NCBI GenBank assembly: GCA_015501605.1
Contig: JADNRZ010000018.1
Location: 248,001-312,000, forward strand
Length of the DNA: 64,000 nt
Source: Panaeolus papilionaceus
Taxonomy: Eukaryota; Basidiomycota; Agaricomycetes; Agaricales
Reading direction: 5' to 3'
A program made the translations under genes and the position numbers. This document shows, piece after piece, positions 34,130 to 44,485 of this stretch; within the stretch, counting starts at the first letter, position 1, and each line of letters begins with the position of its first letter. Below the pieces are notes generated by a model. That model did not search any database. It was given only the letters and a program-made list of their open reading frames with translations, and was not told the DNA's origin.

Positions 34130-36170
34130 GATGACTTTTTTGGTTGTTGGTTGTTGTTGGAGGTATTCAGGGGTTATAAGTGAAAGGAAAGAAAGGGAAG
34201 AGAGCGAGAGAAAATATGTGTTTTTTGGGTATTATAAGGAGAAATCAAGAAATCCAAATAAAATAGATAAAAATTGAGTCGTAAATATGAAAATGAGAAG
34301 ATGGTGGTTGTGATTTGAGCACAGGTGGGAACAAAAACAAAGCATCCCAACAAAATAACTGCGCGGTGTTAACATATTTCCTAATTTGGACATCTGGGCC
34401 CAATCAGCGTTGGTCATTTTCAATCAACCCTTCAAAGAAATCTCTCTCACACTCACTCAGCATATCATCTTTTGACCAGCGTCTCACATCCAATTCAAGT
34501 AAACGCACAGCCTTACCTACCCGACGGAGTCCCACAATCGAATTGCCCGCATACATTCTCGCAGCAAACCTTCTCTTGCCAAGCTTTTTCATCTCCACTC
34601 TACGGCTTCGAATCTCTCCGGTCTTTTCATCCTTTGTCCTATTCCGATTTCTCGGGCTCCTATTTTTGACCGAGCTTAACTACAATGTGGTCCTATGACT
34701 TCTCCAACTCTCCATTGACTTCACCGTGTGCGTCTTGCCCATCACTGACATATTTCATAATCACTTTCCAGGTCGGAGGTCCAATTCATCTCAATTCATG
34801 TCCAACCATCCTGCAACTTGTTGCGAGTGAAACGGCAGCTCGGTGCTTTATAGGAGTATCTAGAATAACTTGCTGATATCCAATGACAGTGCTATTTTTA
34901 ACGTGATCCACAGGGTGGTGTACCTCAAATCAAGTCCATATGCGGAGTCAATGTGGCGATAGAAGTTGCTGGAAGTTACTATGCTCAACTTCAGACATAG
35001 AATCGCTTAACGCACAGCCTTGTGCGTTCAAATGTGAACGTGGCAATCCTCTATGACCTCAAATATCTGTATAGCTTGCAGGGTCAGCGGTGCCGTTCAA
35101 TTTTGAAATGCATCCAGATGAACTGTATTCATGACGAATGCGCTGTCTTGTCCCTGCATCACTGAAGTAAGAAGAGTCACTCAGAGAGCCGGCAGACTTT
35201 TAAACGTTGTGCTGGGCATTCCTCGAATTAAAATAGACCGTCAAGAATACACCGCGACAATTTAGCTGGTGCTCAGGAGTGGTAAATATACGATACAGAA
35301 TCCATAACAACTATTTCCCTCGCGTCTTACGAAGTTTTGGGGGCAAATGCGCAGGAGAATAGACAACGTGGATGTATAATCCTCATGCGACAACTCGCAT
35401 CCTTTCTCACTGTTTCTTGATGCCGGCAAATTGTACGCATCTTCGTCAACATATGCAGCCGGTCCTGCGATATCGGGTTCGCGAGTGTGCTTGAAATTCC
35501 GCGGCTTGAATCGCTTACTAGGAGGCCTTCTTTGTGGATAACATAATTTTACAATGCCAAGAGACACCGCTAAAGCTCCTACTTATTTTAAGAACAGATA
35601 TCACCCGAGATTCGACTCTTCATGCATTGGGGCGACTCCGACAATTATCGGAGTGAGTCAATATATGGACCAACATATTACGAACACACCGTGACTTGCC
35701 ATCGAAGATTTAGTCGGGCGCTATGACTCGCGTTGATCTGATCACAGCACAATGCCTTCTAGGCGCTCGTCGCGGCAGCGCTGCGATGAACAATTTGCAA
35801 TATCCCCGGAAAGGCAATCGACGCCCTTATTCGGGACGGATATTGTTGATCGTATTTAAGGGCTGAGGCTTTTTATCCGCGCGGAGGCTTTTAATTAACA
35901 ACATGAGGCCGGGTGTGGGGTAGGCTTAAGGCCCTAGTTTTAGTCAACATATAGGAGTACACAGTATAACGTGAAAGTCGGGAGAAAGGGAAAGAAACAT
36001 GAAGCGTCAGAGAAAGCAATCGAGCTGAAGCCTCAAGTACCCTTGCCACGGTGAATGCCGAGGGCTTTCAAGCACCGACATCATGATGAAATCAAACGAG
36101 TTAATTTGTAAATAACCCTTGACTTCAACCACCACGTTCGTTGCTGTGCTGTCTTCTCTCTCGTATAGCC
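34130..36170. other. 2-kb gene-poor interval
   Basis: No gene with firm support. One candidate is a very basic minus-strand frame, 34679 to 34404 (91 codons, blocks 'RSRRVEMKKLGKRRFAARMY' and 'RRWSKDDMLSECERDFFEG'), preceded by a possible splice acceptor (TTGTAG). It might be an exon of an unrecognised gene. Near 35865-35892 a direct repeat GAGGCTTTT flanks a CCGCGCGG palindrome (35877-35884), about 280 bp before the EEP gene at 36171. Confidence 0.4.
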
Positions 36171-37400
36171 ATGGACGAATTCTCAACGATATCAACTTCG
36201 GCTTCTCAAGAACCCCCTAAGAGCTCTTCGTTGAGTGTTGATGCCCCTGAAGGAAAACCCCATCACACGTCGATTCCAATGCCAACGCTGGAGGCCCATC
36301 TACCAATGGCATTCAGACCCATATACCAGTTTGACGCGTGTAAACAGGACTGGATTGCAAAAATGCCAACTGCATCACCGTTGGACGCGTCTCCTTTGCA
36401 GAACTTCAACCTGATCACTTGGAACATCGATTTCATGCAGCCCTACACAGAAGAACGATACGCAGCCGCAGTAAACTTTCTTGAACGATTTTTGTCTCAG
36501 AAAGAGGAGCCCGAATCATCATCATCAACACAAGGCGATGATGATATCGCGTCTTCGACAGTCATCCTCTTACAAGAAATAGATCAACGGTTTCTCGAGT
36601 ATATCACTGCCCACCAATTCGTGCGCGAGTTCTATCTGACGACAGATATCTCTGGCTCAACATGGTTAAACGACGACAACGTCTACGGTGTCATTACAAT
36701 CATACCCAAATCTCTCTCCCATAACGTAGCTTCGGTATTCAGGACCAACTTTCCAGGCACGCGATTGGGACGTGAAGCTCTCTATGTCGACTTGTTGCTC
36801 CCCAACACCGAGGAGTTGACGGTGGTTTTATCAATCCCACCAGAATGCAACGCTACGCGGGATCACGAAGAAGAATTTGCATCCCGTCGAACACCAACAC
36901 GCTATCTGAGAATCGCGAATGTGCATTTAGAATCGCTCAGGGGGCGCTCGGATGCTGAGCGGATCGAGCAGCTTGGATCGACTGTTGCGTTCCTTGATGC
37001 GCCTGGTGTACACGTGGGCGTCATAGCGGGTGATATGAACCCAATTGGCCCAGATGATCCTGGTCTACCTACGAACCTAGGCTTTGTCGATGCCTGGGTC
37101 CTCGATGTGCGAAGGAGGATACAGGAGAAGAACCGAGAAGGATGTTTAGGTCCAGGAGTAATGATCACGGACGAGGAGATTGAAGATGACCCGTTGGGGC
37201 ATACATGGGGATATCAGCCGCCTACGATGTTTAAGCCGAGGAGGATGGATAAGGTGCTGATGAGGGGAGAAAATGTGGAGGTGCTTGGGATTGAGAAGAT
37301 TGCAGAGAAGCTTGAGGTTGAGGTTTGTGATGATGGAGAAATGGAGACGGTGTGGGTCACTGATCATTGTGGCCTATTGGCGAGGCTTCGAGTGCGGTAA
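36171..37400 (+). CDS. Endonuclease/exonuclease/phosphatase family protein, TDP2-like (copy 1)
   Basis: This is a single exon of 409 codons. It carries the four hallmark motifs of the Mg-dependent EEP fold in the TDP2-like form: 'TWNIDFM', 'LLQEID', 'AGDMNPIG' (GDxN) and 'TDHCGLL' (SDH-type, with T for S). Other shared blocks are 'RIANVHLESLRG' (Asn-His pair) and 'MDKVLMRG'. TDP2 removes 5'-tyrosyl adducts left by topoisomerase II; whether this fungal branch does so is not known. Other EEP phosphodiesterase substrates are possible. The start is the ATG at 36171, since the longer frame begins only with TTG. The first 75 residues are low-complexity and carry no clear targeting signal. It is a tandem paralog of the gene at 38360. 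Confidence 0.8.
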   Translation: MDEFSTISTSASQEPPKSSSLSVDAPEGKPHHTSIPMPTLEAHLPMAFRPIYQFDACKQDWIAKMPTASPLDASPLQNFNLITWNIDFMQPYTEERYAAAVNFLERFLSQKEEPESSSSTQGDDDIASSTVILLQEIDQRFLEYITAHQFVREFYLTTDISGSTWLNDDNVYGVITIIPKSLSHNVASVFRTNFPGTRLGREALYVDLLLPNTEELTVVLSIPPECNATRDHEEEFASRRTPTRYLRIANVHLESLRGRSDAERIEQLGSTVAFLDAPGVHVGVIAGDMNPIGPDDPGLPTNLGFVDAWVLDVRRRIQEKNREGCLGPGVMITDEEIEDDPLGHTWGYQPPTMFKPRRMDKVLMRGENVEVLGIEKIAEKLEVEVCDDGEMETVWVTDHCGLLARLRVR

Positions 37401-38359
37401 AGGTATGGTCGTAGGTGCGACGTTGGGTTATTCTGCGCTACTCGTGGGGTGAGTAAAATTTTGTGTGTCTTCCTCTCAATGATAGGCGATATTGAACAAC
37501 TCCAATCATACAGGCGTCGATATTGGATGATAACGACGTACTCGGAGCACCTCCACTCATCTTCAAAATTTTCTGATCTTGCATTCACCGTGCTCAAGTG
37601 CGCATTCGCTGCTCCTAATGGTATCGCTTACTCCTTGGGACGAACAGCACGATAAAGTCTCGCCGGCATTCTAGAAAATCAGATAGAAACCCAGGCGCGT
37701 CTGAATTAAACCAAAGGATCAGGAATAGTAGACGAGGAACCCAATATGGTCTGCAGCACTGGGTTTATTTTTAACTGCGCCGCGAACAACATGTCGGGAT
37801 CGCCATTTTAAGGGTGACTGGAACAATACTGCTCTGCGTGTATACCTGGAGTACCCGACGTCAATATGCGGGTTGCCGCTTTTTCGGAAAAGGAAGGACT
37901 CCGAAACGAATGGTGGTTGAGTTTTAGATAGGGATGTGGATGTGTTTCATGGGGAAAAGAGTAAAATTGATACTAACGGGGGGTATGATTCCTGCGCCTC
38001 GGAAAGTGGACGATAGAGAAGATTTTGATGGGTCGTTTGTGGTTTGGGGCGCTGATGCCAGTGAAGTAAAAATTTAGGTGGCAAGGGTGAAACCGGAGTC
38101 GATAGAGCAGTGAATTAGTATTCTACCATTCCGAATTAGAGTAGGATTTATTTTTGCTGTATAATTTCGGGTCATTATGGTTGCTAGCATGGCAGCAGCA
38201 TCAATGTGCATGCTCGTTTACCTAAAAAGGCAATTGAAGCCCCTATTCATATGCCTGGTCAAACTCTGTAATTTGATTGGCTGACTGAAACCACCTCACA
38301 ACAATGCGGTGGGTGAGACTCAGACTGCACAAGTCACCGTCGCAGTCGCACCGTCGTCA
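37401..38359. other. Spacer between the two EEP genes
   Basis: This 959-bp stretch has no gene apart from a short upstream ORF just before copy 2 (38304-38363). It includes the copy 1 3' flank and the copy 2 promoter. Confidence 0.45.
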
Positions 38360-38363
38360 ATGA
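38304..38363 (+). promoter_or_regulatory. uORF overlapping the EEP copy 2 start codon
   Basis: An ATG at 38304 opens a 19-codon frame whose TGA (38361-38363) overlaps the main ATG (38360-38362) as ATGA. This layout favours either repression or termination-reinitiation. Its effect is inferred; the transcript start site is unknown. Confidence 0.4.
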
Positions 38364-39490
38364 GACCACTGTTCGTTCGCCGCATTCACCGACTCCTCTT
38401 CCGTCGCTGTTTTTCTACTTCAAATTCTATGGATCCAACTGCACTTCTCTCACACCCTCGTTTAAAAGCACAGCCAAGGCAAATATACAGTTTCAATTCA
38501 GCGGAGAATAAATGGATCGCATCCGACCCGTCGGCCACTGAACCAGGCATGCCCTTATCAACAGAACTCAAGATCGCCACTTGGAATATTGATTTCATGC
38601 GTGCTAACCACGAACAACGATACACAACCGCGTTCAACTACCTCCAAGAAACTCTCTCATCTTCTGCAGACTCGATCAACATCGGTCCAACCATCATCCT
38701 GATCCAAGAAATTGAAGACGAGTTTTTCCCAATTATCATCAACCACCCATTCGTTAGGGAGTGTTATGATGTAACGGACATTTCTTGTGAGACGTGGGCG
38801 AACCCATATAGCAACTATGGAACAATGACGTTGATCCCAAAGTCTCTGTCCAACTATGTGGCTGCTGTATTCAGAACGCGATTTCCGACGAGTCGAATGC
38901 AACGTGACGCGCTCTACGTTGACTTGCTACTCCAAATTCGTGAATCCACATTGGAGGAGGGGGATAACGCAACGCAGGGTGAAAATAAACCTGGAAAGAG
39001 GTGTTTGAGAATCGCCAATGTCCATCTGGAGTCCCTTAGACAGGAATCAGATGCCGAGCGTCCGAGACAACTGGGTTCTGTCGTTCTCTTCCTCAGTGAA
39101 GAACATGTTTACGCTGGTATTGTAGCTGGTGATATGAACCCTATCGGTCCACATGACGCTGCACTTCCGACGCAACTTGGGTTGGTTGATGCGTGGTCTA
39201 CGACTTATCGACGAAAAAAAGGAGTTGAAGAGGCGTCGAGTGTGACAGAGGAGGAAGTCAACAACGACGTTGAGGGTCATACATGGGGTAATCAACCCAT
39301 TTCAAGAAGATTTGCGCCTGTTCGTATGGACAAGATTTTGATGAGAGGGAATGTGGATGTAGACGGGATCGAGCGGATAGGAGTTGGCCTCAGAGTAAAC
39401 GGATTTGGGACTGATGAAAGCCCAGTGTGGGCGAGTGATCATTACGGGCTGCTTGGACGCTTTAGGCTTGGACAAGGGGATGAACCTTGA
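38360..39490 (+). CDS. Endonuclease/exonuclease/phosphatase family protein, TDP2-like (copy 2), possibly mitochondrial
   Basis: This is a single exon of 376 codons, collinear with copy 1. Motifs are 'TWNIDFM', 'LIQEIE', 'AGDMNPIG' and 'SDHYGLL', so all catalytic positions of the EEP fold are kept, including the canonical Ser of SDH. Unlike copy 1 it begins 'MRPLFVRRIHRLLFRRCFST', rich in Arg and free of acidic residues. That is a convincing mitochondrial presequence, so the paralogs may differ in location. The frame remains open upstream to 38309, but only with a GTG start. The 3' end is 28 bp from the convergent DNMT2 stop. Substrate is not known; phosphodiester or phosphotyrosyl bonds are candidates. 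Confidence 0.8.
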   Translation: MRPLFVRRIHRLLFRRCFSTSNSMDPTALLSHPRLKAQPRQIYSFNSAENKWIASDPSATEPGMPLSTELKIATWNIDFMRANHEQRYTTAFNYLQETLSSSADSINIGPTIILIQEIEDEFFPIIINHPFVRECYDVTDISCETWANPYSNYGTMTLIPKSLSNYVAAVFRTRFPTSRMQRDALYVDLLLQIRESTLEEGDNATQGENKPGKRCLRIANVHLESLRQESDAERPRQLGSVVLFLSEEHVYAGIVAGDMNPIGPHDAALPTQLGLVDAWSTTYRRKKGVEEASSVTEEEVNNDVEGHTWGNQPISRRFAPVRMDKILMRGNVDVDGIERIGVGLRVNGFGTDESPVWASDHYGLLGRFRLGQGDEP

Positions 39491-39518
39491 TAAATTGTTG
39501 TGGGGAGTGTTGACGAAT

Positions 39519-40920
39519 TTAACCAGTAAGGTCGGTAGGCTCTTGGAATAGATAGCGAATGAGCTCTTCGACCACCCTGACATTCACACTGTTCCCGATG
39601 AGTTTGTATTTGGACTTTGTGGAAGTGGATTGTGGCCATTTAAATGTAAACTCGCTGGTTGGCATGTTGGCTGGCTCAAAGGCGAAGATCCTTAGAAGTT
39701 CAGAAGGCGAGAAGTAACGCAGTCTAAGGGGATGAAGGATTTCGACTGCTCTGTCACGTCCAGCAGACTGTTCAGCCAGAAAATTGTCGAATGTTGGAGT
39801 TGTCTGTTCGAGATCGGAGATTAGCACAATAGGGTTGACGACCTGAGATTGAGAAATATACCTGGAGTTCTTCATTCTCTTGAACAATAGATCCAGATCT
39901 TTCAACCAACTGGGTATAACCTTCAAACGCGTTAGACTCGCTCCAATGAATAATAAAACCTCTCACCTCGAGTAAAGCAGCAGGTTCTTCTTGAAGACGG
40001 GGTGACGATATCAAACAAGCGCCCCCATTTCTCCAGAATTTTGTCAGGTACAGCATGGGGCGATGGCTCTTCAGAGAGAGTATCCAGATAGTGTCTTATG
40101 GGGTTGACAATTGGGACGTTGGTTGTACGACCCTCAGGATCCTCGAATCGTGGGTCACACCAATCTACTGACTGGCCAGGTAGCTTCCTCCAGACCTCGT
40201 CCGCCTTTTCCTGGGGTACATCTACGAACCTATATGGTGCTTTCTTTGCTAGAAAGTAGTAGCGAAGACGAGAATTTGGAACGCCAAATTGAAGAGGTGT
40301 CAGGATGACTTCAAGCGTCGTGTAACCTAAGGATCGCAGTGTAGACACCAAAATGTGACGGGTACTGGATGTCTGGAGTGTGTTGTTAGTTAAACTTTTG
40401 TCTACCGAGGTATAGTTTCGTACCTCGAAGCCTGCTACATTCTCGACAAGGAGACGAGATGGGTGCTCGTCAGATGCAGCCATTTGGGGAAGAACCGTTT
40501 GGACGAGATGCAAAAACGATTGTGCACGAGGATCCTGGGCACCTTTGGCATTGGGATTCAATACGGTATATGGTTGGCAAGCGGGTGATAGAAGCCATAT
40601 GTCTGCCTTGTATTTGGCGAGATCATCTGCTGAGAGTACGCTAATGTCTACCTGTTGCAATGTAAGGACTAGGATCATGGAAAATCATGACAAGAGCAGA
40701 CCTTCTTGACAATATTTCCATAATTAAGGTTGTAAACTTGACATGCTGTTTGATCCCAATCGAACGCTTGGACGACCTCGGCATCTGACTGTGCTCTTGT
40801 AAGAGCAAGATGCAATCCGCCTGTCAATTTTAAATCCATCAGTAAGATCCTACTAAAAAATAAAAATAAATTGTTTTATTGACCTATCCCGCTATAAAAC
40901 TCAAGAGCTCTAATTGGCAT
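39519..40920 (-). CDS. DNMT2-type tRNA (cytosine-5) methyltransferase
   Basis: DNMT2 (TRDMT1, Pmt1 in fission yeast) methylates C38 of tRNA-Asp using AdoMet. The start 'MPIRALEFYSGIG' (40920) is spliced after a short first exon to 'GLHLALTRAQSDAEVV', giving motif I. The catalytic motif IV reads 'LLSPACQPYTVLNP', with Ala where most members have Pro before the Cys. The ENV motif VI is present (LLVENVAGFE), followed by 'TPLQFGVPNSRLRYYFLA' (motif VIII). The C-terminal part has 'RLRYFSPSEL' and the motif X block 'YKLIGNSVNVRVV'. At least four short introns are present. It is divergent from VPS9 (220 bp between start codons) and convergent with EEP copy 2. No lesion was seen. Confidence 0.9.
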
Positions 40921-41141
40921 AGTGTGGTAAGAAACAAATGGAAGGACATGAAGACGAAATTTGAAAGAAAGAAAGAGGAAACCCGGTCATCTGATTGAGA
41001 TGCGATGGACGCGTCGTTCACGTGCAGAACTGCGTCACAGCAAGTCGCAGTGATATCTTTGACAGGTTTCCCTCTTTCATCTGGTCTACAACTATCATTA
41101 CATGTTCAATTGTTTTCTAACATTTTATTAGATTTTATTGA
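40921..41141. promoter_or_regulatory. Bidirectional promoter of DNMT2 and VPS9
   Basis: The two start codons are only 220 bp apart and point away from each other, so both genes must share this promoter. It contains an ACGCGT box at about 41010 and a CACGTG-like 'ttcacgtgc' at about 41018. Confidence 0.55.
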
Positions 41142-43997
41142 ATGGCTTCGTCTAACAAATCAATACCCGAAGCAATTGACCCTCATTCAGCTTCAAATTC
41201 ATCAGCTTTATCTTCCGCAGTGTCTATTAAAGCACCAGAAATCCCGGAAATTCCAGTGTCACCCAATCCATGGGACGATGCTAAAGCTGCTTCGGAACCA
41301 GAAGTTGCAGATGTAAGGCCACCTGCTTCTACCTTAACCACCATTGATCCGGCCTTATATGACCAACCGATCTTTGCCGGACTCAAGGATGAGACCCCCA
41401 CTACTCCACAGCCCAAAGAAGAGGCCCGGAAGGATGTTCTCGATGAGTTCGATCCACTAGCTGCGAGCCCAGAAGAGAAAGCTGCTCGAGACGCTTGGGA
41501 ATCATCAGAAGGACACCCACCTCCTCCAAGGACACCGTCACCGTCACCTCCATCACCGCCTCACAAAGATTCTGATCCATCATCACCAGCGCCAACAGAA
41601 GCGACGACTCCCAATGCTCTTTCTGCGTCACAATCCGCAGTCCCAATTGCGTCACCCTCTTCCTTCCCCTCGCTGGCAGCCTTCGCTAGATCATTCGCCA
41701 TTCCACTTGTTAGACCGCGTCCTGTATCAACAGACGCGCCAGTTAAAGCAATCCCTTCGCCTACCACAGCTGCTTCCTTTGCAGCGCAGCAAGATGCACC
41801 TAGAGATACAGGAAAGCGTCCCAGCTCTGGCACATCAACACCTAATCGAACAGGCAGTGGCCCTTCATCACCTAAACCCAATGATGGCTCATTTGACTTC
41901 CAAAGATTCTTGGACCAAATGAAAACCCGCAGTGCCGAACCAGTGTCCAAGTACCTAAGATCGTAAGCCATGACCCTTAGATCGTTATAAACACCTTTAA
42001 ACACTCCGTTATCCCAGATTCCTCAGCAATTTTGCGAAACGAACGTTCACCATCAATGATCAAGTCAAAATCATCAACGACTTTCTGACCGTAAGTATAC
42101 CTGTATTGATTTTGTCTCAATCAGGCAGTGTAACACCAACTGTTCTAGTTCATCTCAGGCCAAATGAGGGACTGCGAAGTCTGGAGAAATGCGTCAGATG
42201 CAGAATTCGAGAACGCGATGGAGGGAATGGAAAAGCTTGTCATGAACCGGCTTTACGAGTTGTGGGTCCCTAAATCATCTCGACACATATCTACATTTAC
42301 GTTCTCAAAGTACATTTACGCCCCAACTGGCTCAAGCGGTACCTCCACGACCTATTACCACAGATGATTTGGAACGTGATCGAGTTCTATCACAAAGGAT
42401 AGCATTATTTGGGTGGATAGAGGAGAAACATTTGGATGTACCAGAGGGAGAAGGCGGCAAAGGCTTCTTGATGTTTGCACAGCAAGGTGGGACGTTGTTA
42501 ATTTCTTTGAGCATGATTGAGCTAACAGGTTGGTTATAGAGCTTCTCAAGATTAATCACTACAAAGCTCCTCGAGATAAACTCATCTGCATTTTGAATTG
42601 CTGTAAAGTGATTTTTGGTGCGTTTGTGTCGCCTCCTTATTCTTTGATATTCCTTTAACAAACATCCTGATCAAAGGCTTGATCCGTCACCTGCATCAAG
42701 AGGAAGGAGCTGATAACTTTGTCCCGATCCTGATTTTCGTCGTTCTCAAAGCCAACCCCGAACACCTATTGTCCAATGTGGAGTACATCAATTCCGTTTT
42801 TGTTGCGCTTTGGTTTTTTTTTAATCTGTCAACTTTAGGTTCATCAATAGGTTTAGGAATCCAGAGAAACTGCAAAGCGAGGCTGGTTACTACTTATCGA
42901 GCCTTGTACGTTTGTTTTTTCTCGTTACAGTTCACAGGCACTATACTGATCATTTCATAGATGGGTGCCGTTTCTTTCATAGAGACGATGGACCATACAT
43001 CCCTGTCAAATATCACCCGTGAAGAATTCGAAAAGTGAGTCTCTTTCCTCCCCAGATGTCGTCTAACTCGCTGAACACTTCGCACAGGAATGTGGAGGAG
43101 GCTATCCAATCCTTGCCACTGTCTGAGCCGCAATCACCTGCTACAACCTTCGTTGAAGCCAAGGGAAAACCCATCGTTCCTCCTTCACCGCATGCTGGAG
43201 AAGAGTCCGCGCAACCCCTTTCAATAGCAGCACCAACTCAGACCCTCTCAGAAGATGCACGAAGGTTACTTCAGAAAACAGGAGACACCATTTCCAAACC
43301 CTTGAATGCTATTGGCCGGATATTTAGTGAGGCGTTGGATGGGGCTGAAAACAAACTTTCGTATCTTCCAGGCCCATTTGCACCATTTGAGCTGGGTCGT
43401 GAAAATCGCATGGAGCATCCCCAGGGTCCTCAATCCGGCTACGCTCCTGCCCCTTCATGGGATCAGGAAGGGTGGCAAGGGGGTCAGACGACACCTAGGT
43501 CAGCACAGACTCCCCAGACACCTTACGGACCACAAGATGTTCCATACAGTGGCACAATCCAGACTCCATACAAGCCGCGCATTAAGCGAGGCGGGTCTCC
43601 TTCCTTCTTCCCCTCTTCTCCAAATTCCCCTGGCTTTATGCCCGACGAGACCCCTTCTAGGGTGGCACCATATACTCACCAACCTCTGGCTATGGGCCCT
43701 TCACACCCGATCTATTATCAGCAGCAACAGTCACAACTCCTTCCTCCTCGCGTGCAGTCTTTAGCCAGCAGCGACGGAGCCCACATTTCTCGAACCCCGA
43801 CACCGGCATTGGATCTTGCAGGCGTTCAAGCACAGATAGATAATGCTCATGAGCAGGCTACTGCAGCTGCGAGGGAGACACTTTTGCAGATATTCCCCGC
43901 TGTGGAGGTTGGGGTTGTTGACCTAGTGCTGGAAGGCAACAATGGCGACCTCGGAAAGAGTATAGAAAGCTTGCTAGAGATGAGTGGTGATTCGTGA
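41142..43997 (+). CDS. VPS9: Vps9-type Rab5 guanine nucleotide exchange factor with CUE domain
   Basis: Vps9 activates Rab5 (Vps21) on endosomes and binds ubiquitin through its CUE domain. Exon 1 (41142-41962) encodes about 270 disordered Ser/Pro-rich residues. The helical bundle and VPS9 domain follow in short exons: '[19 protein letters not shown]', '[20 protein letters not shown]', '[19 protein letters not shown]', '[20 protein letters not shown]' and '[20 protein letters not shown]'. The last blocks contain the conserved Asp and Tyr that act on the GTPase. A long Pro/Gln-rich linker leads to a C-terminal CUE-like helix pair ([19 protein letters not shown]). Splicing the short intron before 'TFTPQLA' is needed to keep the conserved reading. 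Domain order matches yeast Vps9, with much longer disordered parts. Confidence 0.9.
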
Positions 43998-44485
43998 TTG
44001 AGCCTCTGTTGGACGCATACTATATGATATCATTCGGTTTTTTTCTTTCTGCTGTTTCGGTATAATACATTTACAACTATCGACATAGACTTTCAGAGTC
44101 CAATAAATATCCTTTCTAATGCAATTCCTGATGTCTGAGATATAACCTTTACTAATTCGACTCTAGATTCTCATCCAAATCTGCCAGAGCTGAATTACTG
44201 ATCTGTGATCTTTTCTGCTCACCTCAAAAATGCATGTGCGCTGCGAACATACATTCCCGTGATTTGGCATAAAAACATTGCCAAAAATTGAAGTAAAATA
44301 CCTCGAGAGACTGAATGCGCAAGGGGAACTTGGACGGATTTGCAATAACCACCTGTGGCACCGCCGTGGCATTAACGTCAGAAATAACGGCAATCGGCTC
44401 AGACGACGATCTCACCGTCTAAACCACATTCCACGATTTCCTTCATTCTTCCGCACCACGACGTGAATACTTACATGACCTCGTA
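43998..44485. other. Intergenic region
   Basis: This is the VPS9 3' flank and PAN6 promoter. No gene was seen; short frames on both strands overlap each other and lack features. Confidence 0.5.

Noticed and set aside
41561..42004. 147-codon minus-strand frame
   Set aside because: Antisense shadow of the disordered VPS9 N-terminus.
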